A DNA stretch of 64,000 bases, taken from contig NZ_WJIE01000001.1 in the NCBI RefSeq assembly GCF_009649845.1, forward strand, positions 558,001 to 622,000. The letters run 5' to 3'. The stretch comes from Polyangium spumosum (lineage in GTDB: Bacteria > Myxococcota_A > Polyangia > Polyangiales > Polyangiaceae). Made by a program: the position numbers and the translations under genes. The notes beneath the pieces are model-generated. The model did not search any database. It had not been told where the DNA came from and saw only the letters and a list, made by a program, of their open reading frames with translations. Of the stretch, positions 24,556 to 34,778 are shown piece by piece (within the stretch, counting starts at the first letter, position 1; every line of letters starts with the position of its first letter).

Positions 24556-25851
24556 TCACGCCTTCCGCGGGCGGAAGGTCGGGACCAGGCAGACCGCCGA
24601 GAACACCGCGAGCGCGACGAAGACGTAAAAGAGCTTGTCCCATCCGTAACGCTCGCTCACGCCGCGCGTGACGTACTCCTGCAGGATTGCGCCTATCGAG
24701 CCGATTCCATTCACGACGCCTGCCGCGGTCGCGGCTGCGTATTTGCCGCCTGCGTCCTGCGCGGCGGCGCCGCTGATGAGCGCGTCTGGGCCGAAGAGCA
24801 GGGCGCCGACGAGGGCCATGACGAGGAAGTTCGTCACCATCCCGCTCGCGCCGATACGCGCATAAAGGAAGATCGCGCCGGCGAGCAGCACGAGCCACGC
24901 CGCCGCGAAGATCGATCGGGAGACGTCGCGATATCGATCCGAGAGTGCGCCCATCCCCATCGTGCCGACGACGCCGCCGACCGCGAACGAGCTCGACATG
25001 TATCCCGCGGTCTCCGGTGAATAATGGAGCACCGTCTTCAGATAAAATGCGAGCCAGAAGAGCAGGCTGTAGCGGATGAGCTTCATCCCGAAATAAGAGG
25101 CTCCGTAAAACCATACCGTCGGGCTCCGGAGCACGCGGCGCCGCTCCTCTCGCCGCTCGGCCTCGATCGCCGACGCATCCGCGCCCGCCGCCGCGAGCTC
25201 TGCCGCTTGTGCCTCCGCGCCCGGCCCCGGCTTCAGAAAGAGAAGCACGAGCACGCCGACGAGCGCGACCACGATCGCCGGCCCCCAGAAGCTCGCGCGC
25301 CAGCCGTAGACGCTCAGCATGAACGTGGCGAACCAGGTCGCGACGATGCCGCCGACCTGATAACACGTCGCCCACACGCCCATGACGCGGCCGCGGTTCT
25401 GCGGCGTCGTCCATTCGGCCATCGCCTTCACGTTGCCCGGCCAGCCCGACGATTGCGCGAGGCCGTTCACCACGAATGCGACGAGGAACGCGCCGCCGAT
25501 ACTCGACGCGCCGAACACGAAACACGCGCCCGCCGAGACCAGCATCCCCGCGCCCACGAGCCACCGCGCGCCCACGCGATCACCGAGGAAGCCGTTCACG
25601 TACTGGCCGACCATGTACGCCGCGAGGTACGCCGTCTCGACGTGGCGCAGGACGTCCTTGCCGAGGCTCTCCATGATCGGCGCCTTCGCGACGCTGATGC
25701 CCATGCGGCCGAGGTAATACGTCGCGTACGAGAGCCACGTGATCACCCACGCGGTCCACTGCCCGCGACGTATCACAGCGTCCTCGGCGGGCGGCGAGAC
25801 GCGGGCGGGCGCGACGGACGGCGCGTAAGGGTCGAGCGGGCCTTGGCTCAT
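24556..25851 (-). CDS. MFS transporter, organophosphate:phosphate antiporter-like
   Basis: This 431-residue, twelve-helix major facilitator resembles the GlpT/UhpT/UhpC group: after a 30-residue cytoplasmic tail the first helix contains WLSYATYYLGRMGISVAK, and helix 4-5 shows NGLAQSSGWPGNVKAMAEW, both typical of the family. The likely substrate is a phosphorylated sugar or glycerol-3-phosphate exchanged for phosphate, but specificity cannot be read. It lies 69 bp upstream of the ferritin-like gene on the same strand. Confidence 0.88.
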   Translation of the reverse strand: MSQGPLDPYAPSVAPARVSPPAEDAVIRRGQWTAWVITWLSYATYYLGRMGISVAKAPIMESLGKDVLRHVETAYLAAYMVGQYVNGFLGDRVGARWLVGAGMLVSAGACFVFGASSIGGAFLVAFVVNGLAQSSGWPGNVKAMAEWTTPQNRGRVMGVWATCYQVGGIVATWFATFMLSVYGWRASFWGPAIVVALVGVLVLLFLKPGPGAEAQAAELAAAGADASAIEAERREERRRVLRSPTVWFYGASYFGMKLIRYSLLFWLAFYLKTVLHYSPETAGYMSSSFAVGGVVGTMGMGALSDRYRDVSRSIFAAAWLVLLAGAIFLYARIGASGMVTNFLVMALVGALLFGPDALISGAAAQDAGGKYAAATAAGVVNGIGSIGAILQEYVTRGVSERYGWDKLFYVFVALAVFSAVCLVPTFRPRKA

Positions 25852-25942
25852 CGTTCGTCGAGGGTAGTCGCGCCCGTGCCCCCGCCGAAAGGGCCAACGA
25901 CGGTACGATCGCGCGGGTGCTCACCGTGCTACACCCGTCTCC

Positions 25943-27451
25943 ATGATGACCCCCGACGCCATCGTGATCGGCGCTGGTCCGAACGGCCTCGTGGCGGCCA
26001 ATTACCTCGCCCAGGCCGGCTGGTCGGTGCTCGTGCTCGAAGCGCAAGCCCGGCCCGGCGGCGCCGTCTGGACCGAAGAGAGCAGCCTGCCCGGCTTCCA
26101 CCACGACGTCGGCGCGGCGTTTTTCCCGTTCGGACCGACGAGCCCCGCCCTGCGCCCGCTCGACCTGGAAGGCGCCGGGCTCGTGTGGCGACACGCGCCG
26201 CTCGACAGCGCACACCCCGCCAAGGACGGCACGTGCGCGGCGATCGGGCGCGACCTCGAGGCGAGCAAGCAGAACCTCGGCGAAGACGGGCCCGCCTGGG
26301 AGAAGCTCGCGCGATGGCACGCAGGGACGCGGGATCAACTGCTCGACGCGCTCCTGTCGACCCTGCCCGCCCTGGGCCCGATGGCGCGGTTCGGGCCGGC
26401 GAACCTGCTGCGGCTCGCGGCCGTGGCCGCGTCGAGCGGGCGCGGCTTCGCGGAGCGGACGTTCCGCACCGAGGCAGCGCGCCGCATCGTGCCCGCGCTC
26501 GCGTTGCACACGGACGTCGGCCCGGACGATCCCTTCGGCGCGATCGTGGGCTTCATGCTGGCGATGCTCGCGTCGAGCGGCGGCTTCGCCATCCCGGAGG
26601 GCGGCGCGGCGTCGATCACGCGGGCGTTGTTGAAGCGGCTCGGCGACCTCGGCGGCGTCGTGCGGACGGGCACGCGCGTGGCGCGAATCGTGGTGCGCGA
26701 GGGCCGCGCCGCGGCCGTCGTGACCGAACAGGGCGAGGAGATCGCGGCCGATCGCGCGATCATCGCGGACACCTCCGCGCCCGCGCTTTACCTGCGCCTG
26801 CTCGACCCGGGCGTCGTGCCCACGCCCGTCGCGGAGTCGATGCGCAACTTCAAGCACGGCTTCGGCACGTTCAAGATGGACTGGGCGCTCTCGGGCCCCG
26901 TGCCGTGGTCGTGCGAGGACGCCACGCGCGCGGCCGTCGTACACACGGGCGACGATCTCGACGATCTCGCGCGCTTCACGGCCGAGGTGCGGCGCGGCGC
27001 GTTGCCCCGGGATCCGTACCTCGTCATCGGACAGCAGACGCTCGCGGATCCGACACGCGCGCCCGCGGGGAAACACACGCTCTGGGCCTACTCGCGTGTG
27101 CCTTCGGTCGCGCCCGGCGGCTGGGAGAAGGTGAAGCAGTCGTTCGCCGATCGTATCGAGGCGCGTATCGAGAGCCTCGCGCCGGGCTTCAAGGAGCGCA
27201 TCCTCGCGCGCGTGATCGTCACGCCGAAGGATCTCGAGGCGATGAACGAGAACCTCATCGGCGGAGACCTCGGCGGCGGCTCGGCGCAGATCCAGCACCA
27301 GCTCTTCTTCCGGCCGATGTTCCCGTACTACCGCTATCGCACGCCGATCCGCGCGCTCTACCTCGGCTCGTCGTACACGCACCCCGGCGCGGGTGTACAC
27401 GGCGCCTGCGGCAGGAACGCGGCCGAGGCGGCGCTACGCGACGAGGGTTGA
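25943..27451 (+). CDS. FAD-dependent amine-oxidase/CrtI-like oxidoreductase
   Basis: This 502-residue flavoprotein has the dinucleotide-binding start IVIGAGPNGLVAANYL and the second FAD contact EAQARPGGAVWTEE. It ends with the C-terminal FAD motif region SYTHPGAGVHGACGRNAA. It resembles phytoene-desaturase-like and PYROXD2-type proteins. No carotenoid genes are adjacent, so carotenoid desaturation is not supported. It diverges from the transporter gene across 91 bp and ends where the convergent hydrolase gene ends. Confidence 0.88.
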   Translation: MMTPDAIVIGAGPNGLVAANYLAQAGWSVLVLEAQARPGGAVWTEESSLPGFHHDVGAAFFPFGPTSPALRPLDLEGAGLVWRHAPLDSAHPAKDGTCAAIGRDLEASKQNLGEDGPAWEKLARWHAGTRDQLLDALLSTLPALGPMARFGPANLLRLAAVAASSGRGFAERTFRTEAARRIVPALALHTDVGPDDPFGAIVGFMLAMLASSGGFAIPEGGAASITRALLKRLGDLGGVVRTGTRVARIVVREGRAAAVVTEQGEEIAADRAIIADTSAPALYLRLLDPGVVPTPVAESMRNFKHGFGTFKMDWALSGPVPWSCEDATRAAVVHTGDDLDDLARFTAEVRRGALPRDPYLVIGQQTLADPTRAPAGKHTLWAYSRVPSVAPGGWEKVKQSFADRIEARIESLAPGFKERILARVIVTPKDLEAMNENLIGGDLGGGSAQIQHQLFFRPMFPYYRYRTPIRALYLGSSYTHPGAGVHGACGRNAAEAALRDEG

Positions 27452-28489
27452 TCAGCGGCGCTTCCAGTATTCGACGAGCGCCGGCAGGACGGTCTGCGAC
27501 ATCTGCGCGAGGTGCGCGATGTGATCGTCCTCCTTGAACCCGCGATACCCCGCGATGTGGAGGTCGCCCTGCCGCGCCTCGCTGCGTTGCTCGAGCCAGG
27601 CCTCGGTCGTCATGACGGATCGCGCGAGGGGGAAGCTCGGACGGCCGGGCCAGCCGATCGCGCGGGACCGCTCGAGCCCGATCGCGCGGAGGAGCGCGTC
27701 CGAGGTCTCCGTCGTGGTCGCGTAGCTGTACGCGCCGATCTCCGAGTGCGTGAGCACGAAGAGTTTTTCCCCGGCCGCGGCCTTCTTCGCGAAGTGCAGG
27801 AACGGCGCGATACGATCCATGTCGACCTCGCGGCTCTGCATGCTGAGGAGGTTCGAATGCGGCGCGTCGCAGAGCAGCACCGCCGAGACACGCGCCATCT
27901 GCTCCTCGTGCGCGAGCAGGCGCACGACCGCGCCGTAGCCCGCGCTCCACGCGCCGAGCGCGAGCCGCCCGAGGCGCGGACCACGGAGGCCCCGCGCGGC
28001 GGCCGCGTCCACGACCCGCCCGATCTCGTAATCGAGCATTCCCGCGGGTGTATACCGCGTGTCGTACACGCCCGAGCCGAGGCCGATGTTCACCACGAGC
28101 ACGAGCGCGGAGAGCTTCGCCTCGGCCACGCTCTTCGCGACGAGCTCGGCGTTGCCGTGGAAATGAATGAGCAGATCGAACGTGCCATCGGCCGACGAGA
28201 ACGAAGGCGGCACGAAGAGCGCGCCCGCGGAGACGAGCGTGTAGCCCGCGCGGTCGAGCTTCGTGTCGGCGCGCTCGCCCTGCGGCGGAGGCGCCTCCGG
28301 CGCGGCGGCGGGCTCGGGGGGTTTGATCGAGGGCATCGGCGGCAGATGGGCCGCGCCCTTGATCGCGGGTGACGCGAGATCCCCAAAGGCCACGAGCGAC
28401 ATCACGCCGATCACGAGCGCGCCGAGCGCGGCGATCGCGAGTCGCGGGGCGAGGGTCTCAGCTCGGCTCGGTGGACGTCGAGGCTTCAC
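27452..28489 (-). CDS. Membrane-anchored alpha/beta hydrolase
   Basis: This 345-residue protein has one N-terminal helix (LAIAALGALVIGVMSLVAF), a Pro-rich periplasmic linker and an alpha/beta hydrolase domain. The nucleophile elbow is GAWSAGYGAV, the oxyanion region LIHFHGNAE, and the catalytic histidine probably lies in EDDHIAHL near the C-terminus. Substrate is unknown; an esterase or peptidase is plausible. Its 5' end overlaps the phosphatase gene by 32 bp, so it is the last gene of the kinase-phosphatase run on this strand. Confidence 0.8.
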   Translation of the reverse strand: MKPRRPPSRAETLAPRLAIAALGALVIGVMSLVAFGDLASPAIKGAAHLPPMPSIKPPEPAAAPEAPPPQGERADTKLDRAGYTLVSAGALFVPPSFSSADGTFDLLIHFHGNAELVAKSVAEAKLSALVLVVNIGLGSGVYDTRYTPAGMLDYEIGRVVDAAAARGLRGPRLGRLALGAWSAGYGAVVRLLAHEEQMARVSAVLLCDAPHSNLLSMQSREVDMDRIAPFLHFAKKAAAGEKLFVLTHSEIGAYSYATTTETSDALLRAIGLERSRAIGWPGRPSFPLARSVMTTEAWLEQRSEARQGDLHIAGYRGFKEDDHIAHLAQMSQTVLPALVEYWKRR

Positions 28490-29672
28490 GCAGCGATCGA
28501 ATGTACTCGGCCGGGGACTTCACGCAGACGAGGATCGCCGTGATGTTGTCATGCCCGCCCTTCTCGTTGGCGCGGGCGATGAGCTTGTCGATCGCCTGCT
28601 GCGGGTGCTTGGTCTCGACCAGGATTTGCCGCAGCTCCTCGTCGGGCACCATCTTCGAAAGCCCGTCGGAGCAGAGCAGGTAGGCGTCGTCCGGGCGCGG
28701 TCGGCCGATGATGAGATCGATCTCCACGGATGGCTGCGTGCCCACGGCGCGGTTGAGCCGATGTGCAAAAGCAGGGCCGGTGAATCCAAGCGCGGCCATC
28801 GTGTGATCGGTCGTGATCTGCTCGAGCTTGCCTTCGCGCAGGCGGTAGCAGCGGCTGTCACCCACGTGCCCGAGGTAGAGGCGCTGTTTGTTCAGTGAGA
28901 AGCGCGCCGCCACCACCGTCGTGCCCATGCCCTTCAGCATGGGATCCGCGCCGGCCTTCTCGAAGACCGCCTTGTTCGCCATCTGGATGCTACGCGCGAG
29001 CTCGCTGCCGCGCCGCGGCACGTTGTCGTAGGCCGGCCCCTCGAAGGTCTGCGTCTTGAACGCCTTCTCGATCACCTCGACCGTGAGCGCGCTGGCGATC
29101 TCGCCGCCCGCATATCCGCCCATGCCGTCGGCCACCACGAAGAGGCCGTGCTCGTCGACGACGACGTAGCTGTCCTCGTTGTTCTTGCGCTTCTGCCCCT
29201 TGTCCGTCTGCCCCGCGGCGCTCACGAGGATGAAGGGCGAGGCGCGCGTCGGCTCGTCCGCGGCCGCGTCGTCGTCCACGACGATGGCCTTCGCCGGCGC
29301 GTCCGGGTGCTCCTCGTCGTCGCGATCGTCGTCGCCGGAGATCTTCGCGAGGCTCGGCATCTTCGGGCTCAACGTGATGACCGTGAGCTCGCTGTCGTCC
29401 TCGTCCTCGTTCGGCTCGGCGATCTTCGGGAGCAGTTTGTCCGAGGACGTTCGCTCCGGCGCGGGCTTGCTCGTGCGCTCCGACGCAGGCTTGCTCGCGC
29501 GCTCCGGCGCGGGCTTGCTCGTGCGGGATTCGCGCCTGGGTTCGGGCGCGTCGTCCCTTTTGCCTCCCCCTTTGCCCCCCGCGGGCAGGGCCTTCGGCCG
29601 CGCGAGCTGAAAACCGGCGGCTCCGACGAGGACGACACCGAGGGCGAGTGCGATCGCGGTCCAAAGCTGCAT
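28458..29672 (-). CDS. Membrane-anchored PP2C/PPM protein phosphatase
   Basis: This metal-dependent Ser/Thr phosphatase has 404 residues. An N-terminal helix (IALALGVVLVGAAGFQL) is followed by a repetitive linker built of SKPAPERT-like repeats and an acidic stretch, then the catalytic domain: KNNEDSYVV, FVVADGMGGYAGGE, GHVGDSRCYRL, LCSDGLSKMV and GGHDNITAILV carry the metal-binding aspartates. It lies 94 bp downstream of a giant kinase gene, so it is a natural antagonist of that kinase. Confidence 0.93.
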   Translation of the reverse strand: MQLWTAIALALGVVLVGAAGFQLARPKALPAGGKGGGKRDDAPEPRRESRTSKPAPERASKPASERTSKPAPERTSSDKLLPKIAEPNEDEDDSELTVITLSPKMPSLAKISGDDDRDDEEHPDAPAKAIVVDDDAAADEPTRASPFILVSAAGQTDKGQKRKNNEDSYVVVDEHGLFVVADGMGGYAGGEIASALTVEVIEKAFKTQTFEGPAYDNVPRRGSELARSIQMANKAVFEKAGADPMLKGMGTTVVAARFSLNKQRLYLGHVGDSRCYRLREGKLEQITTDHTMAALGFTGPAFAHRLNRAVGTQPSVEIDLIIGRPRPDDAYLLCSDGLSKMVPDEELRQILVETKHPQQAIDKLIARANEKGGHDNITAILVCVKSPAEYIRSLREASTSTEPS

Positions 29673-29766
29673 GGGCGGAGATCCCCGGGCGGCGCGCGAC
29701 GTACAGGACGCCCCCCTTGGTTTTTCTACTACGACCGCCCGGCGCCCGTGTGGAAAAACAGCTCCG

Positions 29767-32700
29767 TCAATCGCGCGTCGCCTCGGCGAGGTGCCGCGCC
29801 AACCGCTTGCCGATCACGTTGGGGATCTGCCGCGACAGGGCGAGCGCACGCTCGAGGTGACGCGCCGCTTCCCGGCGCCTGCCCCGCCGCAAAGCCGAGA
29901 GGCCACGCGTCTCGACCACCTCGATACGCTCCTGCCCGATCGAGTATCGCTCCGACCGAGCCTCGAGGGCCTCCCACGCCTCCTCGCCCGCGTCCTCCGC
30001 GGCGAGCTCGATCATCGAGCAAAGGACGTCGTCGGACGGGACCGTGAGCGGCTCGGACGTCTCGCCGCGGGCCCGCGAGGCGAGCGCGCGCGCGTTCTCG
30101 ATGTCGCCCCGGTAGAGCATCATCCGCGCCTGGAGGATGATGCTCGCCGGGCGCGGCGCGACGCCGAGAGGGCGCTCGGAGAGGGCGCGCGCCTGGGCCA
30201 CGTGGGGCTCGGCCGCGTCGAGCTCGGCCATCAGGTAGAGGCATTCGCCCAGGTTGAAGTGGCCGGTCCACTCGATGTAGTCCTGCCCGAGCTCACGCCC
30301 GAGCGAGATGACCCGCGCGAGGTCCGAGACCATCCGCTGCCGATCCCCCTGGAAGCCACGCAAGACGCCACGCGTGTTGATCGACGCCGCGAGGTGGAGC
30401 GCGTCGCCGTGCGCGTCACACAAGGTGACGGCGCGATCGAGGGCGCGCTCGGCAGAGGCGTGCCGGCCGATCCCCTGCTCGAGGTAGCCCAGCATGAGCA
30501 GCGCGATCACCTGCGTCTCGTAGCCCCCCTCGCCGAGCCGCGCCGCCTCGGACGCCGCGCGCGCGAGCGCGTCGAGCGCCTCTTCCTTCAGCGAGAACCG
30601 GTAATGCGAGCGGCCGATGCCGAGCAGCATACGCGCCGAGAGCAGCGGCGTCGCGCGGCCCGCGACGAGCGCCTGCGCGGCGTGCACCTTCTCGCGCGAG
30701 TCCACGTGCTCGCCCATCCAGTCGAGCGCCGTCGCCTCGTCGAGCAGGATCTCGACGATCTCCATCTCGTCCCCCGCCGCGCTCGCCGCCGCGCGCGCCT
30801 CGGCGAAATCCGCGAGCGCGTCGTGGTAACGGCCCACGCGATAACGCATGAGCCCGCGGCCTCGATACGCCCCGCCGCGACGTTGCCCCGTGCTCGCCTG
30901 CTGCTCGAGCGCCAGCGTGTAGAAGCGTTCGGCGTCGACGTACGCGTGCCTCGCCCGCGCCGCCTCGGCGAGCGCCATGTACGCCGACTCCGCGACGTCA
31001 CGTAACCCCGCGGCCGCCGCGTGGTAGGCGAGCTGCGGCAGCCGTTGCTCCTCGGGCGGCCCCTCCGGAAACCCCGGCGCGTCGCGGTAATACTCGGCGC
31101 ACGTGAGGTGAATCTTGCGGCGCAGCGCCTCGGGCACGCCGCGGGCGATGGTCTCGCGGACGAGCGCGTGCCGGAAGCTGACGCGACCGTGGCGCTGTCG
31201 TCGGAGGACGCCCGTGTTGAGCAGCCGCTCGATGCCGATCCGCGCGTCGAGCGGGAACTCGCTCGACTCGCCGCTCTGATCGAGCCGCCGCAGGATGCCG
31301 CGCAGGATGCCCGAGATCTCCTCCGGCGTGACCTCGGCGCCCACCGTCGCCACGAGGCGCGCGTGCGCCCGCTCCGCCGGCGAGAGCGCGTCGATCTCGC
31401 GGTGCGCGAGCCACTCGATGAGCGGGAGATCCGGCACGCGATCGAGCTCGTCCGTCGCGACGTAAAACCCACGCCCACCCTCGTGCCGCCGCACGATCCC
31501 GGCGCCCTTGAGCCCACGCACGAGCTCGACGAGCAAGAGCGGGATCCCCTGCGTCCGCTCCACGAGCCTGCGCACCGCGAGCTCCGGGACGTTCTCCGCC
31601 GGCGCGAGCAGCACGCGCACCAGCGAGGCCGCGCTCTGCTCGTCGAGCGGGCCGAGATCACATACGTCCCTATGCGCGGCGCGCTCGGCCCAGGACGGGT
31701 GGTTCTCGCGGAACACCGGGCGGCCGAGGGCGCACACGAAGATCGGCGCGCGCGCCTCCGCGAGCGTCGCGTGCTCCAGGATGCCGAGCGTCGCCTCGTC
31801 CGCGAACTGCGCGTCGTCGAGCACGACGCAGAGCGGCGTCCGTTCCGCGCGCCTGCGCAGCGCCTCGCCGCCGGCCACGCGCAAGGTCGCGCCGAGGGCG
31901 AACGGCGCCGCCTCGAGGGCACGCAGGCCCGGGAAGTCCGTGGTCTCGTCGCCACGCGGCGGCCCCACCCAGCCGAGGGCGAGCGCGAGCGCCGCCTCCG
32001 CCTCGGGGCTACTCGCCGGACCGAGCCGCTCGCGCAGCGCGGCCTTGCGCCCTTCGATCGGCATCGACGCGGGCAGACCAAGCGCCGCCGAGAGCAGGTC
32101 CCGGACGCTGTCACCACCGCCGACGATCGGCTCGGGCGCGCGCAGATCCACCACCGCCCCGAGCGGCACGAGGGTCCGCAGGCGCTCGACGAGCAGCCTG
32201 CGCAGGTGGCTCTTGCCGTGCCCCGGCTCCCCGACGATCACCGAGACCGACGGCACGGCCTCCCGCACCGAACGGAGCGCCGCGAGCGTGAGCGTCTCCA
32301 GGAGATCGTCCCGGCCCACGAGCGGCGGCCCCACGTGCCCGAGCCGCGTCGTCGGATCCTCCGCGCCGGAGAGCTCGCCCTCCTCGACGGCCTTCGCGCC
32401 GAAGAGCGAGAGCGTCTCGGAGAGATCGGCCTCCGTCAGCACCGCACGCGCGGCCGGCGAGAGCAGGATCGGCGCGGCCCCCGCGGGCAACGGCGCCTGC
32501 CCGATCCGCGCGAGGTGCGGCGCGAGCAGCCGCTTCGATCCGTCGGGCCGCGCCGTCACGGAGACGGTGGCGAGATCGATCCACACCCGCTCGCAGATCC
32601 CACGCGCGACGAGATCCTGCGCGGCGCGGATCGCCAGCCGCACCGGGTTCTCGTCCGCCTCGTGCCCGAAGGCCACCACGTACCGACCGCCCGAGGCGCG

Positions 32701-33936
32701 CATCACGTGCCCGCCGATCGGCTCGATGCGTCCTTGCAGCGCGATCGGATCGAGCTGCGACGTGAAGTGCAGCAAGGCCACCGTTCGCCGCTCCGTCGCG
32801 GAGGCGTCGGACGGCCTCGCTCGCCCGCCCTCCGACGAGCCTCGATCCGGGGCCTGGGTTTTTCCGATCCCGTTCGTCGTCGGATCCCCGGCGCTCTCCG
32901 GGGACTTCCGCAGCTCGGGCTCCGTCCCCAGGCGGATCGCGGCGAGCGCCTGGTCGAGCTCGGTCGCGTTCGAGTATCGCGCGGCCGGATCCTTCTCCAG
33001 GCAGCGCAACACGATGTCCTCGAGCTCCGCCGGGATCGGCGTGCCTGCGCGCCCCTCGAGCCGCGCGGGCCTGCGCGAGAGGTGCCCTTCTCGCACCGCC
33101 GCCGGCGGGCCCCAGAACGGCGGGCTGCCCGCGAGCATCTCGTACAGGATCACGCCCACCGCGTACACGTCGGCGCGCGCGTCGAGCTCCGCGCGGCCCT
33201 CGCATTGCTCGGGCGCCATGTACTCGATGGTGCCGACCATCGCGCCTTCCTCGTGCGGCGCGATCGTCCGCGCCGGCATCGCGCCGCCTCGCCTGGCGAG
33301 CCCCAGATCGAGCACCGTCGCGCGGCCCGGCGGCTCCGTGACGAGGACGTTCTCGGGCTTGATGTCGCGGTGGACGAGGCCCTCCTCGTGCACGGCGCGC
33401 AACGAGCCGAGCAGGGCGCGCGTGATCGCGCAGGCCTCGGCTGGAGGCAACGACCGGCCACGCGTGGCGAGGATCTCCGCGAGTGTCCTCGCCTCGACGA
33501 GCTCCATCACGATGTACGGCGAACCTGGGTGGAGCTCGCCCGCGTCGATCACCTCGGGCACGTGGGGCGGGCCCACGAGGCGCAGCGCCACGAGCTCGTG
33601 GGCGAGCCTCTGGGCGGCGCCTGCCCGATCGTCGCGGGCCAGCTTGATCGCCACCCGGCGCGGCGGGCTCGTGGGCGACGCGGACGCCGATATGGCCGCG
33701 TACACCATGCCAAACCCGCCGCGGCCGAGCATACGTTCGGTGCGGTAACCTCGGAACTCGGGCAGCGGCGCCTCGGGCTCGGACGAGAGCTCGGGCGCCG
33801 TGTCCCCTTCGAGCGGACGACCATGCTCCGGACACCCGGAGGCCCCCACGCGCCGCCCGCACGAGGCACAACGCGAGCCCTTCCGTCCGTGACGGTGGTT
33901 TGCGTCGTGCTCCGGCGGCGGCGGTGGTGTGGTCAT
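29767..33936 (-). CDS. Giant Ser/Thr kinase-ATPase-TPR signalling protein
   Basis: This 1,389-residue cytosolic protein begins MTTPPPPPEHD. In order it has a small Cys/His cluster (CASCGRRVGASGCPEH), a protein kinase domain at about 62-330 (GRGGFGMVY, VAIKLA, HRDIKPENV, GTIEYMAPEQ), a region resembling a degenerate class III cyclase domain (VALLHFTSQ ... DLATVSVTARPDG), a STAND-like ATPase with Walker A GEPGHGKSHL, and helical TPR-like repeats to the end. This is the kinase-AAA-TPR type common in myxobacteria. It begins 2 bp after a lipoprotein gene and is followed by a PP2C phosphatase. Confidence 0.92.
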   Translation of the reverse strand: MTTPPPPPEHDANHRHGRKGSRCASCGRRVGASGCPEHGRPLEGDTAPELSSEPEAPLPEFRGYRTERMLGRGGFGMVYAAISASASPTSPPRRVAIKLARDDRAGAAQRLAHELVALRLVGPPHVPEVIDAGELHPGSPYIVMELVEARTLAEILATRGRSLPPAEACAITRALLGSLRAVHEEGLVHRDIKPENVLVTEPPGRATVLDLGLARRGGAMPARTIAPHEEGAMVGTIEYMAPEQCEGRAELDARADVYAVGVILYEMLAGSPPFWGPPAAVREGHLSRRPARLEGRAGTPIPAELEDIVLRCLEKDPAARYSNATELDQALAAIRLGTEPELRKSPESAGDPTTNGIGKTQAPDRGSSEGGRARPSDASATERRTVALLHFTSQLDPIALQGRIEPIGGHVMRASGGRYVVAFGHEADENPVRLAIRAAQDLVARGICERVWIDLATVSVTARPDGSKRLLAPHLARIGQAPLPAGAAPILLSPAARAVLTEADLSETLSLFGAKAVEEGELSGAEDPTTRLGHVGPPLVGRDDLLETLTLAALRSVREAVPSVSVIVGEPGHGKSHLRRLLVERLRTLVPLGAVVDLRAPEPIVGGGDSVRDLLSAALGLPASMPIEGRKAALRERLGPASSPEAEAALALALGWVGPPRGDETTDFPGLRALEAAPFALGATLRVAGGEALRRRAERTPLCVVLDDAQFADEATLGILEHATLAEARAPIFVCALGRPVFRENHPSWAERAAHRDVCDLGPLDEQSAASLVRVLLAPAENVPELAVRRLVERTQGIPLLLVELVRGLKGAGIVRRHEGGRGFYVATDELDRVPDLPLIEWLAHREIDALSPAERAHARLVATVGAEVTPEEISGILRGILRRLDQSGESSEFPLDARIGIERLLNTGVLRRQRHGRVSFRHALVRETIARGVPEALRRKIHLTCAEYYRDAPGFPEGPPEEQRLPQLAYHAAAAGLRDVAESAYMALAEAARARHAYVDAERFYTLALEQQASTGQRRGGAYRGRGLMRYRVGRYHDALADFAEARAAASAAGDEMEIVEILLDEATALDWMGEHVDSREKVHAAQALVAGRATPLLSARMLLGIGRSHYRFSLKEEALDALARAASEAARLGEGGYETQVIALLMLGYLEQGIGRHASAERALDRAVTLCDAHGDALHLAASINTRGVLRGFQGDRQRMVSDLARVISLGRELGQDYIEWTGHFNLGECLYLMAELDAAEPHVAQARALSERPLGVAPRPASIILQARMMLYRGDIENARALASRARGETSEPLTVPSDDVLCSMIELAAEDAGEEAWEALEARSERYSIGQERIEVVETRGLSALRRGRRREAARHLERALALSRQIPNVIGKRLARHLAEATRD

Positions 33937-33938
33937 CT

Positions 33939-34778
33939 CTACGGTAGAAAAACCGTGATCACATACTCTGTTTTCCCTCCGGAAGGAACCCCGGATTGGG
34001 GTGCGGCGCAGCCTGGATGGTACAGGTCCGCGCCGAGCTCTTCGCATTGCGTCGCGCAGGGCCCCATGATCTCCATGATTCCGCAGTCCTGGTCGCCCTC
34101 GCCGGCGAGCCCGGCCGCGCAATCACGCGCCACGTCGCGGGCCCGGTCCACGTTCGCCGGGTCGTGACACGAGCGCAGATACGGCTCCGGGGCGAAGAGA
34201 TTGCCCCAGAAGGCCCCCTCCTCGTACGGGAATTCCTTGCGTTCGGCGTCATCCACCGCCCCAAGCCCCTCGGCGGATCCCCGCATGGAGATGTCCACCA
34301 CCCTGCCGTACCGATTCGTGCGAGCGCCGAGGCACGCCGACACCCACTGCTGACCGGCCTCGTCGAGCGGCGCCTCTTGCCACGCCGGGGCGAGCCCCAC
34401 CTCGCCCTCGTAGTCCTCCTGGTGGACGCGACCGAGGCCGTCCGTCCAGGTGAACGAGAGCCCTTGCCCCGGCCCGAGCGCGCAGCCGACGGCGTACTTC
34501 AGGAACAACCGCGCGCGGTTGCCCTCCGCCGTCGGCGCCTCGATGGCTGCCCGCGCGCTCGACGACATCGCGTCGAGCGAAAGCGGCCCCTTCGCGAGGT
34601 CCCCTCCCGCGAGCAGCGCCTCGGGCCGGAGCCCGTTCAGGATGTTGATTTCGAACTGCGCCTGGCCCACGGCCTCGGCGTCGACCTTCTCTCCTCCCGG
34701 CTGCACCACGCAACCGACCAGCGGCATGACCGTCACGACCACGAACGGAAAAAACGCGACCATTGATTTCCGAGACAT
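33939..34778 (-). CDS. Hypothetical lipoprotein, operon partner of the giant kinase
   Basis: This 279-residue protein starts MSRKSMVAFF and has a clean lipobox, MPLVGC. The mature part is unfamiliar; it contains paired cysteines (LRSCHDPAN, RDCAAGL, DQDCGIMEIMGPCATQCEEL) that probably form disulfides in the periplasm. Its stop lies 2 bp before the kinase start, so the two are almost certainly co-translated. A role as sensor or reporter of envelope state to the kinase is tempting, but the kinase has no visible membrane anchor, so this is speculation. Confidence 0.8.
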   Translation of the reverse strand: MSRKSMVAFFPFVVVTVMPLVGCVVQPGGEKVDAEAVGQAQFEINILNGLRPEALLAGGDLAKGPLSLDAMSSSARAAIEAPTAEGNRARLFLKYAVGCALGPGQGLSFTWTDGLGRVHQEDYEGEVGLAPAWQEAPLDEAGQQWVSACLGARTNRYGRVVDISMRGSAEGLGAVDDAERKEFPYEEGAFWGNLFAPEPYLRSCHDPANVDRARDVARDCAAGLAGEGDQDCGIMEIMGPCATQCEELGADLYHPGCAAPQSGVPSGGKTEYVITVFLP

